Below the pieces are notes generated by a model that worked only from the letters and a program-made list of their open reading frames with translations, did no database searches and was not told the origin of the DNA. A stretch of DNA of 64,000 bases from Cytobacillus gottheilii (GTDB lineage: Bacteria > Bacillota > Bacilli > Bacillales > Cytobacillaceae). The position numbers and the translations under genes were made by a program. The stretch lies in NCBI RefSeq assembly GCF_001636345.1, contig NZ_KV440945.1:896975-960974 (forward strand), written 5' to 3'. Position 1 is the stretch's first letter; every line of letters starts with the position of its first letter. Shown here one piece after another: positions 54,930 to 63,995 of the stretch.

Positions 54930-55140
54930 GCGAATGATATGATGTTGCTAACTTAAATGAACGGAGGCTTCCACTAATGCAATCAATCAGACTACGTTTT
55001 CCCACTTTGAACCAGTAACTGAATATGTTCAAAAACTCTGCGCCTTGCAGGGTAAACGGGATTGGTCTGCCTTCATTAGAGGAAGTTACATTTGCATATA
55101 ACGGCAAAGAAGAGGGGATGAATCGTTCTCTCTTTTTTGC
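54930..55140 (+). other. possible gene remnants between the MFS gene and hflX
   Basis: Short frames read like protein sequence: FEPVTEYVQKLCALQGKRDW in one frame, and PSLEEVTFAYNGKEEGM in another slightly later. Stops interrupt both. A decayed gene is possible, but I cannot name a family. The remaining part up to 55366 contains a hairpin-like TTGCCGGTCGGCAA and the leader of hflX. Confidence 0.3.
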
Positions 55141-55366
55141 TGTCTTTTTTTATACCTTCATAAAGTCTAATTGAGCAGCAAAGGAGAAAATTCTGCTCAG
55201 GCTCCGACTTCAAATGAAAGTATAAATGCAGTTAAGCCTCTGGCTACACCTTTTTAGGCTTGCCGGTCGGCAATTAACTTTATCGTTATTTCCTTTATTT
55301 CAAAAGGACTACTCCCGATTACACAATGCAGGCATGAAGTTTGTAATGAAAGGGAGGAATCATTTT

Positions 55367-56629
55367 ATGAAGAGAAAAGTCATATTAGCTGGAGTAAATG
55401 TAAACAGCAATCAACAGGAAAATTTTAAAAGTTCGATGGAGGAGCTTTCCAATTTAGCTGAAGCATGCGATTTAGAGGTGGCTGGTGCGCTTACGCAAAA
55501 TGTAAAGCATATTCATAAAGGCTACTATATGGGTCCTGGCAAGGTGGAGGAGCTGCGAATGCTGATTGAACACGAGGATTCTGAGCTTGTCGTGTTTGAT
55601 GATGAGCTTTCACCTTCGCAAATCCGCAATCTTGAAGAAGAGCTAAAGTGTGAGGTAATCGACAGAACGACTCTTATTTTAAATATTTTTGCAAGCAGAG
55701 CGAAAACAAGAGAGGCACAGCTGCAGGTTGAAATGGCTCGGCTTAAATATTTGCTTCCCAGGCTAATTGGCACTCGTGAAGATTTAGGTCGTCAAGGCGG
55801 CGGCTCCGGATTAAAAAATAGAGGTGCAGGTGAAACCAAGCTAGAATTGGATCGCCGCAAAATCGAAGAAAAGATCAGTAAGTTATCCACAGAACTGGAA
55901 CAATTAACGCTGCAAAGAAAAACGCAAAGAAAGCAGCGCAATAAAAAAGACGTGCCTGTTGCGGCTCTTGTTGGCTATACAAATGCAGGTAAATCTACGC
56001 TGATGAATGCAATGCTTGAAAAATATGGCGACAAAGATGAAAAGCTTGTGTTTGAAAAGGATATGCTCTTTGCCACACTGGAAACGGCTGTGCGCAGACT
56101 CGAGCTCGAGAATAATCGTGTCTTCTTATTAACAGATACAGTTGGATTTATTCACAAACTTCCACATCATCTCGTCAGGGCATTTCGATCAACATTGGAG
56201 GAAGTGACAGAAGCAGACCTGCTTATCCATGTTCTTGATGCATCAGATCCGAACCATGAACAGCATAAGTTGCTAACCGAAAAAGTATTGCATGAAATTG
56301 GTGTAAAGGGTATACCTATGATTTATGCATACAATAAAGTCGACTTAACAGATATGGAGTCTCCTTCTGTCAGCAATAGCAGAGTCTATCTGTCTGCGAA
56401 AAAGAGGCAGGGTCTAGAGGAATTGACCAATAAAATCAGCACAGAAATTCTAAACGATTATTCACAGCAAACAATGCTTATCCCTTATACAGACGGCGAA
56501 ATTGTTTCGTATTTTAACAACAATGCCGATGTAATATCAACAGAATATGATGAAAAAGGCACAATCCTGCATGTCATCTGTAAAAATAGTGATGCTGAGA
56601 AATATAGTCAATACGTGATTCAAGAATAA
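55367..56629 (+). CDS. hflX: ribosome-associated GTPase HflX
   Basis: A 420-residue GTPase. The N-terminal HflX domain contains KGYYMGPGKVEEL and the nucleotide-binding DLGRQGGGSGLKNRGAGETK. The GTPase motifs are GYTNAGKSTL (G1), DTVGFIHKLP (G3) and NKVD (G4). It splits stalled 70S ribosomes under stress. The ATG at 55367 is placed nine bases after GGGAGG and fits the family start; upstream frames to 55226 are not supported. It is monocistronic and followed by a cluster of DnaA-box-like sequences. Confidence 0.94.
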   Translation: MKRKVILAGVNVNSNQQENFKSSMEELSNLAEACDLEVAGALTQNVKHIHKGYYMGPGKVEELRMLIEHEDSELVVFDDELSPSQIRNLEEELKCEVIDRTTLILNIFASRAKTREAQLQVEMARLKYLLPRLIGTREDLGRQGGGSGLKNRGAGETKLELDRRKIEEKISKLSTELEQLTLQRKTQRKQRNKKDVPVAALVGYTNAGKSTLMNAMLEKYGDKDEKLVFEKDMLFATLETAVRRLELENNRVFLLTDTVGFIHKLPHHLVRAFRSTLEEVTEADLLIHVLDASDPNHEQHKLLTEKVLHEIGVKGIPMIYAYNKVDLTDMESPSVSNSRVYLSAKKRQGLEELTNKISTEILNDYSQQTMLIPYTDGEIVSYFNNNADVISTEYDEKGTILHVICKNSDAEKYSQYVIQE

Positions 56630-56640
56630 CAGGGTTAAGT

Positions 56641-56843
56641 TGTGGATAAGTGTGCATTTTTCTAATTTATCCACAAGTTCTCCGCAAACTATTATGTTGA
56701 TAATGTGGATAAATTCGTCATTATCAACAGGCTCTTAGAGAATAGCACTAATGTGTATGGGGATAGTTCTGTTGATAAGTAAGGTTAATTGTGAATAAGA
56801 TGTGGGTAAGTTCTGTTGATTGTGAATTTTGCCATGTGGGTAA
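56641..56843. other. cluster of DnaA-box-like sequences
   Basis: Three exact DnaA boxes (TTATCCACA or its complement) lie at 56641-56649, 56667-56675 and 56704-56712. One-mismatch boxes lie at 56695-56703, 56721-56729, 56770-56778, 56790-56798, 56801-56809 and 56835-56843. That is nine in about 200 bases, on both strands, with no gene. B. subtilis has such DnaA-box clusters outside oriC which bind DnaA and tune initiation. No AT-rich unwinding repeat block or dnaA/dnaN gene is here, so it is not oriC. Confidence 0.7.
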
Positions 56844-57040
56844 ATTTTCGGAATAAAAAAATAAGCACATCATTGTTAATAGAGATCCTGCTTTCCACCT
56901 ATATGGTTTAATGTTAGAAAGAGGCAGGAATTCTGCCCTTCAGTCTTGAAAAAGAGTGATCAAGACAAGTACCCACCAACTGACCAATCGCAAACTGACT
57001 AACTCAATAATTGTAGCAGACGAAAAAACAAAGCAAGCAC

Positions 57041-57089
57041 AATAACCACGAACTGCGAATCCAATATGGATCCGCGGTCCGTGGTTATT
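57041..57089. terminator. long hairpin at the end of the TetR gene
   Basis: AATAACCACG (57041-57050) and CGTGGTTATT (57080-57089) form a perfect outer stem. An inner GCGAATCC...GGATCCGC stem has one mismatch. It overlaps the last codons of the minus-strand TetR gene. The 56860-57040 stretch before it contains an AGGCAGGAATTCTGCC hairpin and no gene. Confidence 0.65.
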
Positions 57090-57681
57090 CGTTCTTGTCA
57101 GTTCGCTGATTCCCCAAGATCCCATAAAACATCAGTTTAGTGATTTCTTCTGCGAACGGAAGAATTTTGTTAGAGATTTCTCCTTTTTTCATGCCTTCCT
57201 TCATAATGTGGATAAAAGCTAATATAGCTTCATTTGAAATAGAAGGATCAATATACCCTTTTTGCCGTCCTTCTTCGAATAAGTGCATAAAGCCTTTCAA
57301 TGACTTTTCGGCATATACCTTTTCGAGATAACTTACTCCAGAAGCATGCTCTTTCATTAGATATTGATAGAAATCTTCATGAATCTCATTGGCTTGTTCA
57401 CTTTTATTAAAAATAATTTGATGAATCTTTTCGGGAAATGGTGCATTGCCGTAAATGATCTCGTCAAAATAATCAGAAATTTGGTCAACATAGAAAATGA
57501 TTACTTCTTGTATTAGATTATGTTTGCTTTCGAAATAATTATAGATGGTTACTTGGGAGACATCTGCTTTTTGTGCAATCTCAGATATTGATACCTTTTC
57601 GGTGCCATATTCAATAAATAAGTTTAAAGCGGCCTCTAAGATATTTTGTTTCTTCTGTTCTTTACGGCGAGTAAACCCGTC
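57085..57681 (-). CDS. TetR-family transcriptional repressor
   Basis: A 198-residue regulator. The N-terminal helix-turn-helix is typical: KQNILEAALNLFIEYGTEKV, then ISEIAQKADVSQVTIYNYF. The C-terminal ligand domain is helical. It is divergent from the ABC exporter genes, with the intergenic region holding a perfect TTGTAA-N4-TTACAA dyad, so it probably represses the exporter until a drug binds. The ATG at 57681 (MDGFTRR) is chosen because GAGGTG lies just upstream; the GTG four codons earlier is part of that site. Confidence 0.9.
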   Translation of the reverse strand, partial: DGFTRRKEQKKQNILEAALNLFIEYGTEKVSISEIAQKADVSQVTIYNYFESKHNLIQEVIIFYVDQISDYFDEIIYGNAPFPEKIHQIIFNKSEQANEIHEDFYQYLMKEHASGVSYLEKVYAEKSLKGFMHLFEEGRQKGYIDPSISNEAILAFIHIMKEGMKKGEISNKILPFAEEITKLMFYGILGNQRTDKNE

Positions 57682-57751
57682 CATTTCTTTCACCTCTGTT
57701 TTAGTGTAATAAAAATTTTGAAATAAAACAAATGTAATAGTTCATAACTTG

Positions 57752-57767
57752 TTGTAAAATATTACAA
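57752..57767. promoter_or_regulatory. candidate TetR operator
   Basis: TTGTAA, spacer AATA, TTACAA: a perfect 6-bp-arm dyad in the gap between the divergent TetR and ABC genes. A wider pair TTTTGAAATA (about 57716) and TATTTCAAAA (about 57799) flanks it symmetrically. Confidence 0.6.
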
Positions 57768-57839
57768 TTTTATATATTATGAAATATATAGATTAAAATA
57801 TTTCAAAACTTTAACTTGGAATAGGTGAGGTGGAGAAAC

Positions 57840-58742
57840 ATGGCAGTTGTAGAAACAAGGAATCTGACAAAAAAATTTGGGACGTTTTCGGCATTATCTG
57901 GTGTAGATCTATCTGTGGATAAAGGAGAGGTCTATGGCTTTATCGGACCAAATGGTGCGGGGAAATCCACGACCATCCGCATTTTGTTAGGTTTGTTAAA
58001 AGCCAGTTCTGGAGATGCTGCGATTTTTGGAATGGATGCATGGAGAGATGCCGTAGAAATCCACAAGCGATTAGCATATGTTCCGGGAGATGTGAACCTC
58101 TGGCCCAATCTAACAGGCGGAGAAGTAATTGACTTATTTTTAAAGCTTCGAGGAAGCGAAAAGAACAGTAAAAGAGATGAAATGATTGAAAGATTTCAAT
58201 TAGATCCCACTAAAAAGTGCCGGACATACTCAAAAGGAAACCGGCAAAAGGTAGCACTTGTTTCAGCCTTTTCAGCCCAAGCTGATCTATATATTCTTGA
58301 TGAACCTACATCAGGATTAGATCCTCTGATGGAAAAGGTCTTTCAGGAGTGTGTTATGGATGTGAAAGAAGCTGGGGGAAGTGTCATCCTGTCCAGTCAT
58401 ATTTTATCCGAGGTAGAAAAGCTTTGTGACCGAGTCGGAATTATTCGCGAGGGCACGATGATTGAAACGGGAACCTTAAAAGAGCTTCGGCATTTAACTC
58501 GAACAAGTCTGCTGGTTGAAACGGCTGAAAAAATGGGTGACCTTGAAATGTTAAAAGGTGTGCATGGCAGTGAATGGAAAGGAAACATTGTGCAGTTTCA
58601 GGCAGATTCCGAAGAGATCGGAAGCATTATGGAATATGTCAGCAGGTTTGGTGTGATCAGAATTGAAAGTGCCCCTCCGACTTTAGAGGATTTGTTTATG
58701 CGGCATTATGAGACTCAGCCTTCTCAGCCAAGGGGGAAATAA
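57840..58742 (+). CDS. ABC exporter ATP-binding protein
   Basis: A 300-residue ATPase with Walker A (GPNGAGKST), the signature region degenerated to TYSKGNRQKVAL, Walker B (LYILDEPTSGLD) and the switch histidine (ILSSHILSE). The C-terminal 80 residues form an extra domain seen in drug or antibiotic exporters. It drives the following permease. The ATG at 57840 (MAVVETRNLTKKFG) is chosen for GAGGTGGAG; the ATG at 57825 is not needed. It is likely controlled by the divergent TetR protein. Confidence 0.92.
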   Translation: MAVVETRNLTKKFGTFSALSGVDLSVDKGEVYGFIGPNGAGKSTTIRILLGLLKASSGDAAIFGMDAWRDAVEIHKRLAYVPGDVNLWPNLTGGEVIDLFLKLRGSEKNSKRDEMIERFQLDPTKKCRTYSKGNRQKVALVSAFSAQADLYILDEPTSGLDPLMEKVFQECVMDVKEAGGSVILSSHILSEVEKLCDRVGIIREGTMIETGTLKELRHLTRTSLLVETAEKMGDLEMLKGVHGSEWKGNIVQFQADSEEIGSIMEYVSRFGVIRIESAPPTLEDLFMRHYETQPSQPRGK

Positions 58743-58743
58743 G

Positions 58744-60348
58744 GTGAAAAATCGACTGTTTCAGCATACCGGGCAGCTTGTTTTATTCCTTTTAAAGCGA
58801 GACCGTTTTGTCATTCCGATTTGGATCATGGGAATTTTATTTTTCACCTATTCGGTTGCTGCTGTTTTTCCTGATTTGTATCAAACAGCGGAAGAGAGGC
58901 AAAGTATTGCAGCGACCATGAATAATCCAGCTATTATTGCAATGGTGGGACCTGGCTATGGACTGGATAACTATACTCCTGGAGCCATGATGGCCCACCA
59001 AATGCTGTTATTTACTGCTATCGCTGCTGCCATTATGTCGATTTTGCTTGTGACAAGACATTTACGAGCAGATGAGGAAGAAGGAAGAATAGAGCTAATC
59101 CGTTCATTTCCAGTAGGCAGATTAGCAAACATTTCTGCTTCCTTTATTGTTCTTACTTTTGTAAATGTAGCGCTGGCTCTGATCATTGGGTTTGGGTTGG
59201 CGGTTATGAAGATTGAGAGTATGGATTTAGAAGGCTCCTTGCTATATGGCGCTGCTATTGGTGCAGGAGGATTCATATTTACGGGGCTTACTGCTATTTT
59301 TAATCAGCTCACACAGAATGCAAGAAGTGCTTTGGGGCTTTCTTTTTCTGCACTTGGCGGGTTCTATTTGCTTCGTGCTCTTGGAGATATTGATCAATCT
59401 GGTCTATCCTGGTTCTCCCCTTTTGGGTATGTGACAGGCACAAAGGTTTATGTGGAGAATGATTGGCTGCCGATTTTTGCCGCAGCAGGAATTGGACTAT
59501 TCTTTGCTGCAGCTGCTTTTTATTTACAGTCCATTAGAGACTTGGATACTGGTTTTTTACCTGCTGGAAAAGGGCGTGAAAAGGCAAATAAAACGTTACT
59601 GAGTCCCATTGGATTAACTTTTAGACTGCAGCGAACAGGTTTCATCTGCTGGACAGCAGGGATGTTCATCCTGGGGATTTCATATGGTGCAGTTCTAGGA
59701 GATTTAGAGTCCTTTTTTCAAGATGTTGACCTAATGAAGAATATGCTGGTTCCTGTTGAAGGCTATACATTGACAGAGCAATTTCTGCCAATGCTGCTAT
59801 CCGTTATGGCGATGATGGGAACAATTCCTGTCTTGATGTCCGTTTTGAAGCTGGCTGGGGAAGAAAAAAAGGGCAGGGCAGAAAATATATACAGTCTAGC
59901 AATCTCTCGAAACCGATATTTGTGGAGCCATATTTTTTTGGCCCTTATTTCAGCGTTATTTATGCTATTAGCGATGGCAATTGGATTGTGGTTCGCTGCA
60001 GCCGCTGTAATGGAAGAGCCATTTCAATTGAGTACAATCTTTAGAGGAGCATTTGCTTTTCTTCCTGCTTTATTACTGATGATCAGTATTTCAGTTTTAT
60101 TGGTGGGGATTTCAGCAAAGTATGGAGCTTTAACTTGGATTTACTTGCTTTATTCTTTTATTGTTGTTTATTTAGGAAACTTACTGCAGTTTCCTGACTG
60201 GATGAGCAAACTCTCGCCATACGGATATATTCCGCAAATTCCTGTAGAAAGCATGGATTATCCGGCAGCGATCATGATGACCATAATCGCTGCATTGATT
60301 ATGGTTACAGGTACATTCTTTTATAATAAACGTGATATTTCCGGCTAG
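58744..60348 (+). CDS. ABC exporter permease (two fused ABC-2-type halves)
   Basis: A 534-residue membrane protein with about 12 helices in two halves, each of which begins with a long external segment (residues 40-80, with NPAIIAMVGPGYGLDNYTPG, and about 320-380). Such double-length permeases, sold as polyketide or multidrug exporter types, pair with one ATPase gene. The GTG at 58744 is one base after the ATPase stop and has AGGGGGAA upstream. Substrate unknown; the divergent TetR suggests a toxic small molecule. Confidence 0.88.
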   Translation: MKNRLFQHTGQLVLFLLKRDRFVIPIWIMGILFFTYSVAAVFPDLYQTAEERQSIAATMNNPAIIAMVGPGYGLDNYTPGAMMAHQMLLFTAIAAAIMSILLVTRHLRADEEEGRIELIRSFPVGRLANISASFIVLTFVNVALALIIGFGLAVMKIESMDLEGSLLYGAAIGAGGFIFTGLTAIFNQLTQNARSALGLSFSALGGFYLLRALGDIDQSGLSWFSPFGYVTGTKVYVENDWLPIFAAAGIGLFFAAAAFYLQSIRDLDTGFLPAGKGREKANKTLLSPIGLTFRLQRTGFICWTAGMFILGISYGAVLGDLESFFQDVDLMKNMLVPVEGYTLTEQFLPMLLSVMAMMGTIPVLMSVLKLAGEEKKGRAENIYSLAISRNRYLWSHIFLALISALFMLLAMAIGLWFAAAAVMEEPFQLSTIFRGAFAFLPALLLMISISVLLVGISAKYGALTWIYLLYSFIVVYLGNLLQFPDWMSKLSPYGYIPQIPVESMDYPAAIMMTIIAALIMVTGTFFYNKRDISG

Positions 60349-60391
60349 TGTGCTGGAAATCTGATAGAACATGATCAAACAGAGAAATGCG

Positions 60392-60868
60392 TTAGTTCAG
60401 TTCTTTTAAATACCAGGCATCCATTGCCGAATGTTCCGATCCCAGTATCGGTTCAGATAACAGCTTAAAACCATATTTCTGATACAAACCACCCGCCGCC
60501 TTTAGTTCATGGCGCGTCTCAAGATAGCAAGAGTTATAGTGCTGAGATGCGTATGCTAAGGCGGTTTTCATTAACAGATTGGCATATCCTTTTCCCTGCA
60601 CTTTATCCTTTAAATAAAGCTTTTGCAGTTCACATATTCCTTTATCCTCATCAAAAACACCGATTCCAATCCCGCCAACCACTTCATGATCAAGCTCCGC
60701 CACCCAATACTTAGAATTCTTCAGTGACTGGTAATGCTCAAATAACGTTCCTAACTGCGGATCAAAGTAAGCCGTTCCTTGTATGTTTAACTGAACGGAC
60801 TCTAGTGACTCTTTTATAATTGCTTCTATCACTTTATTATCCTTTTTTTCTATTTCCCTGATGATCAT
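60392..60868 (-). CDS. GNAT-family N-acetyltransferase
   Basis: A 158-residue GNAT enzyme. The acetyl-CoA-binding motif is LQKLYLKDKVQGKGYANLLM (Q/RxxGxG/A as VQGKGYA), and the late beta-strand/helix is YLETRHELKAAGGLYQKYGF. The acceptor is unknown. It is monocistronic on the minus strand; ATG with AAGGAGAATG upstream. It ends 43 bases after the convergent permease gene. Confidence 0.88.
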   Translation of the reverse strand: MIIREIEKKDNKVIEAIIKESLESVQLNIQGTAYFDPQLGTLFEHYQSLKNSKYWVAELDHEVVGGIGIGVFDEDKGICELQKLYLKDKVQGKGYANLLMKTALAYASQHYNSCYLETRHELKAAGGLYQKYGFKLLSEPILGSEHSAMDAWYLKELN

Positions 60869-61050
60869 TTCATTCTCCTTAAATTTATTTTGTGCGGGAA
60901 TGCCGCTTAATCTGCAGATAAAATTTAGAATAACTTTACTATATATAGGGTTTAGAGTAAATAGCCACTTATTTGCAAGTTTACAATAAGTGACAAAAAT
61001 TATACTATTATTTGTAAGAATAGTGAAAAAATAACGGGGAGGGAAAAGAA

Positions 61051-61980
61051 ATGAATCATCTAATTCAAGCTGCTGTAAAAGTTGATAAGGACATCATTCT
61101 GCAAACCTTTAAGAATCTTCAGGATGATATATGCCAAAAGATAGAATTGCTAGATGGAAGTGCACGTTTTCATGAGGATCAGTGGGATCGCCCAGGCGGT
61201 GGCGGCGGAAGAGCTAGAGTCATTGAAAATGGACAGGTCTTTGAAAAGGGAGGCGTTAACTTTTCTCATGTTTATGGAGCACTACCTGAAACCATGTCTG
61301 CAGGACTTAAATTGCCTAGCGGGCATGAATTTTTAGCTACTGGTGTTTCTATTATTATGCATCCTGTCAATCCCTATGTACCGATCATTCACATGAATGT
61401 CCGTTATTTTGAAATGTCGAATGGAGATAAGTGGTTTGGTGGCGGAATTGACCTAACACCTATATATATTGACGAACAGCAAGCGAATTATTTTCATCGC
61501 AGCATAAAGCGTCTATGTGATCAACATGATCCAAATTATTACCCGGCATTCAAAGAGTGGGCAGACCGTTATTTCTATATAAAGCATCGCCAGGAAACGC
61601 GAGGAATCGGCGGTATTTTCTTTGATCGATTAAGAGTAGATGAGAACACAACGATTGAAAAGCTTTTTGATTTTGTAAAAGATGTCGGTGACTCGTTTGT
61701 GCCCATTTACAGTCAGCTTGTAGAAGAAAATAAACATAAAACATATGGTGAAGCGGAAAAAGAATGGCAGTATGTGCGCAGAAGCAGGTATGCAGAATTC
61801 AACCTCGTATACGACCGCGGAACAAAATTTGGTCTCGACACGAATGGCAGAATAGAATCGATCTTTATGAGCCTGCCCCCTCAAGCGAAATGGCTCTACA
61901 ATTATCAAGTACAGCCTGACAGTATGGAAGCGAGAACCTTGAGTTTGCTGAAAAAGGATGTAGATTGGATTAAAGAATAA
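61051..61980 (+). CDS. hemF: oxygen-dependent coproporphyrinogen III oxidase HemF
   Basis: A 309-residue enzyme, very well conserved: DQWDRPGGGGGRARVIENG, FEKGGVNFSHVYG, FGGGIDLTPIYI, KHRQETRGIGGIFFDRL, EFNLVYDRGTKFGLDTNGR. It turns coproporphyrinogen III into protoporphyrinogen IX with oxygen, without metal or cofactor. Bacillaceae usually use the coproporphyrin-dependent route (HemY/CgoX, HemH, HemQ), so a HemF is unexpected and may be acquired. No other heme gene is adjacent. The ATG follows GGGGAGGG. Confidence 0.95.
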   Translation: MNHLIQAAVKVDKDIILQTFKNLQDDICQKIELLDGSARFHEDQWDRPGGGGGRARVIENGQVFEKGGVNFSHVYGALPETMSAGLKLPSGHEFLATGVSIIMHPVNPYVPIIHMNVRYFEMSNGDKWFGGGIDLTPIYIDEQQANYFHRSIKRLCDQHDPNYYPAFKEWADRYFYIKHRQETRGIGGIFFDRLRVDENTTIEKLFDFVKDVGDSFVPIYSQLVEENKHKTYGEAEKEWQYVRRSRYAEFNLVYDRGTKFGLDTNGRIESIFMSLPPQAKWLYNYQVQPDSMEARTLSLLKKDVDWIKE

Positions 61981-62319
61981 AAACATTTATTCTCGTGAAG
62001 ATTAGATGCTCAAGAAGAACAAGGTATATAAACTCTTGCTTTTACAAAAGTATCAATTAATTTTTGAATTTTAACACTTTGAGATTATAGTTATTCAAAG
62101 TCTAGATTCAGTCAAAAAATCTTTTCACATCTAACGGAAAGTGCCAATTCAGGAACCCTTTTGTAAAAAGCAACCTCTTAAAAAGATACAGTAATCTATG
62201 TTATCATAAGAACTAGTTTCCTAGGGTGAAGTTAGTAATTGCTATTAAAAATTGCTGCTAATAACGAATAGTATACAAATAGATTACTATTTTAGGAAAA
62301 CAGTTTTAGGAGGTATTTG
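61981..62319. other. intergenic stretch without recognisable feature
   Basis: About 340 bases between hemF and the MscS gene. It presumably holds the MscS promoter. No clear terminator for hemF, repeat or RNA motif is visible. Confidence 0.4.
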
Positions 62320-63411
62320 ATGAATTGGGCTTTATTTTATGATGTTGAAATGTGGACGCAAATAGGAATATCTATAGGGATTTTCCTGTTATTTTTAGTG
62401 TTTAGGAAGTTATTTTCTAAATATGTTTACTCGTTAATTCTTCGGTTGAGCAGAAAAGCTCCAACGGACATCCTGACACATATTTTTGTGTCGTTTGAGA
62501 AGCCGCTGCAATGGTTATTTATTATTATTGGAATTGAGCTTGCGGCGGGTTATTTCCCTTACGCAGAACCAGGGATTCTATTTGATCGTATTATACGTGC
62601 ATCAGTAATCGTATTGATCACATGGGGATTATACAACTTAGCTTCGGCGTCATCCATTTTCTTTGCTCAGGTAAAGAGTCGCTTTAAATTAGAAATTGAT
62701 GATATTTTAATCCCGTTTATGTCCAAGGCTATTCGCTTAATCATAGTTGCCATTAGTTTTACGATCATTGCACAAGAGTTTGGTTATAATGTAACAGGAT
62801 TTATCGCTGGGCTTGGCCTGGGTGGTGTGGCAATTGCGTTTGCTGCAAAGGATGCAATCGGAAACCTGTTCGGCGGTTTTATTATAATTACTGAAAAGCC
62901 GTTTACGATCGGTGACTGGATCATGACGCCAAGTGTGGAAGGAACCGTAGAGGATATTACTTTCCGGAGTACCAAGGTCCGTACATTTGCAGATGCGATC
63001 GTAACTGTTCCGAATAATACGTTAGCAAATGAGTCGATCACCAATTGGAGTAAAATGGGGAAACGCCAAGTAAGCTTTAATATTAAAATTTCTTATGAAA
63101 CACCGAAAGCCAAACTATTAAAAGTCGTGCGGCAAATGGAAGAGGAAATTAAAGGTCATAGCGAAGTGCACCCTGACTCAATCCTTGTCCGCTTTGACAA
63201 ATATCAGGAAAATGGCTATGAAGTTTTCATCTATTTCTTTACAAAATCAACGGCTTGGGATGAGCATTTACGAGTGAAAGAAGAGATTAATTTTAGATTG
63301 ATTGAGATTCTTGAAAATGAAGATGTGTCTATTGCGTTACCAAGCAGAAAGCTGTATGCAAGTGAGCCAGATGATGATAAGGGTAGCTTGCCGGCACCAC
63401 AGGAGTCATAA
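62320..63411 (+). CDS. small-conductance mechanosensitive channel (MscS family)
   Basis: A 363-residue protein with four to five N-terminal helices. The pore-lining helix carries the glycine/alanine pattern (GFIAGLGLGGVAIAFAAKDAIG) and is followed by the MscS beta domain (FGGFIIITEKPFTIGDWIM, then VEDITFRSTKVRTFADAIV). It opens on osmotic downshock to release solutes. The ATG at 62320 follows TAGGAGG; a TTG just before is part of the same spacing. A terminator follows at 63418. Confidence 0.93.
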   Translation: MNWALFYDVEMWTQIGISIGIFLLFLVFRKLFSKYVYSLILRLSRKAPTDILTHIFVSFEKPLQWLFIIIGIELAAGYFPYAEPGILFDRIIRASVIVLITWGLYNLASASSIFFAQVKSRFKLEIDDILIPFMSKAIRLIIVAISFTIIAQEFGYNVTGFIAGLGLGGVAIAFAAKDAIGNLFGGFIIITEKPFTIGDWIMTPSVEGTVEDITFRSTKVRTFADAIVTVPNNTLANESITNWSKMGKRQVSFNIKISYETPKAKLLKVVRQMEEEIKGHSEVHPDSILVRFDKYQENGYEVFIYFFTKSTAWDEHLRVKEEINFRLIEILENEDVSIALPSRKLYASEPDDDKGSLPAPQES

Positions 63412-63417
63412 GCTAAG

Positions 63418-63446
63418 AAAAAAGCTGCCGTCAAGGCAGCTTTTTG
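63418..63446. terminator. terminator after the MscS gene
   Basis: AAAAAGCTGCC, loop GTCAA, GGCAGCTTTTT: a perfect stem that serves both the MscS gene and the convergent DUF296 gene. Confidence 0.9.
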
Positions 63447-63473
63447 TTCTATTAGTAACCAAATTTATAAGAT

Positions 63474-63995
63474 TCATTTTTCACTATTAAGCTCCAGAAA
63501 GGCTGGCTCTGTCTTTCCTTTTTCTAACGGATATAATTGATATCCGCCTGTTTCAGAATCAAAGCTCCTCAAAACGGTCATATTTTTGATTTCCTTTAAA
63601 ACGAGATCAACGGTTAACACTTTATTTTCGCCTTTGATTAAATGACCGCCAAAGACGGCACCGTTGTGGTCACACATGGTTCCGTGTATATGGGTTTCAA
63701 ATTGATCATCTCTTTGACAGACAATTCCCGTTCCATTCAGAAATTCAATTGGACCATTCCGGCTGATAAGCTCTCCGTAGCCAGCACCGATATTTGTCTC
63801 GGGCTTTTCCACCAAGTATACATAACCAGCTTTTTTAAGACTGCCAAAACAGCTGCTGATTGTAGCATATTTCATCTGATTTGCTCTGCAGACCTCTTCA
63901 ATTCCAGAAAGTAAATCTGTACCAGGCAGCAGCCGGGCAACAACCGTTTTTCCCTCAAAACCTTCAGCAAAATGTGCACGTACAGTATGAGTCAT
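63474..63995 (-). CDS. DUF296 (PPC/PCC-domain) protein
   Basis: A 173-residue protein. The PPC-type fold is visible: VVARLLPGTDLLSGIEEVCR, then ATISSCFGSLKKAGYVYL, a central GTGIVC, and the histidines in FETHIHGTMCDHNGAVFGGHL, which form a metal-site-like cluster. Related to the domain in plant AT-hook proteins and bacterial AF0104-like proteins, function unknown. The ATG at 63995 is only five bases from the window edge, so the ribosome site is not visible and a start further out is possible. Confidence 0.8.
   Translation of the reverse strand: MTHTVRAHFAEGFEGKTVVARLLPGTDLLSGIEEVCRANQMKYATISSCFGSLKKAGYVYLVEKPETNIGAGYGELISRNGPIEFLNGTGIVCQRDDQFETHIHGTMCDHNGAVFGGHLIKGENKVLTVDLVLKEIKNMTVLRSFDSETGGYQLYPLEKGKTEPAFLELNSEK

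Noticed and set aside
56641..56843. Chromosomal origin oriC
   Set aside because: There are many DnaA boxes, but dnaA, dnaN, rpmH and an AT-rich unwinding element are all absent and the flanking genes are hflX and a TetR regulator.
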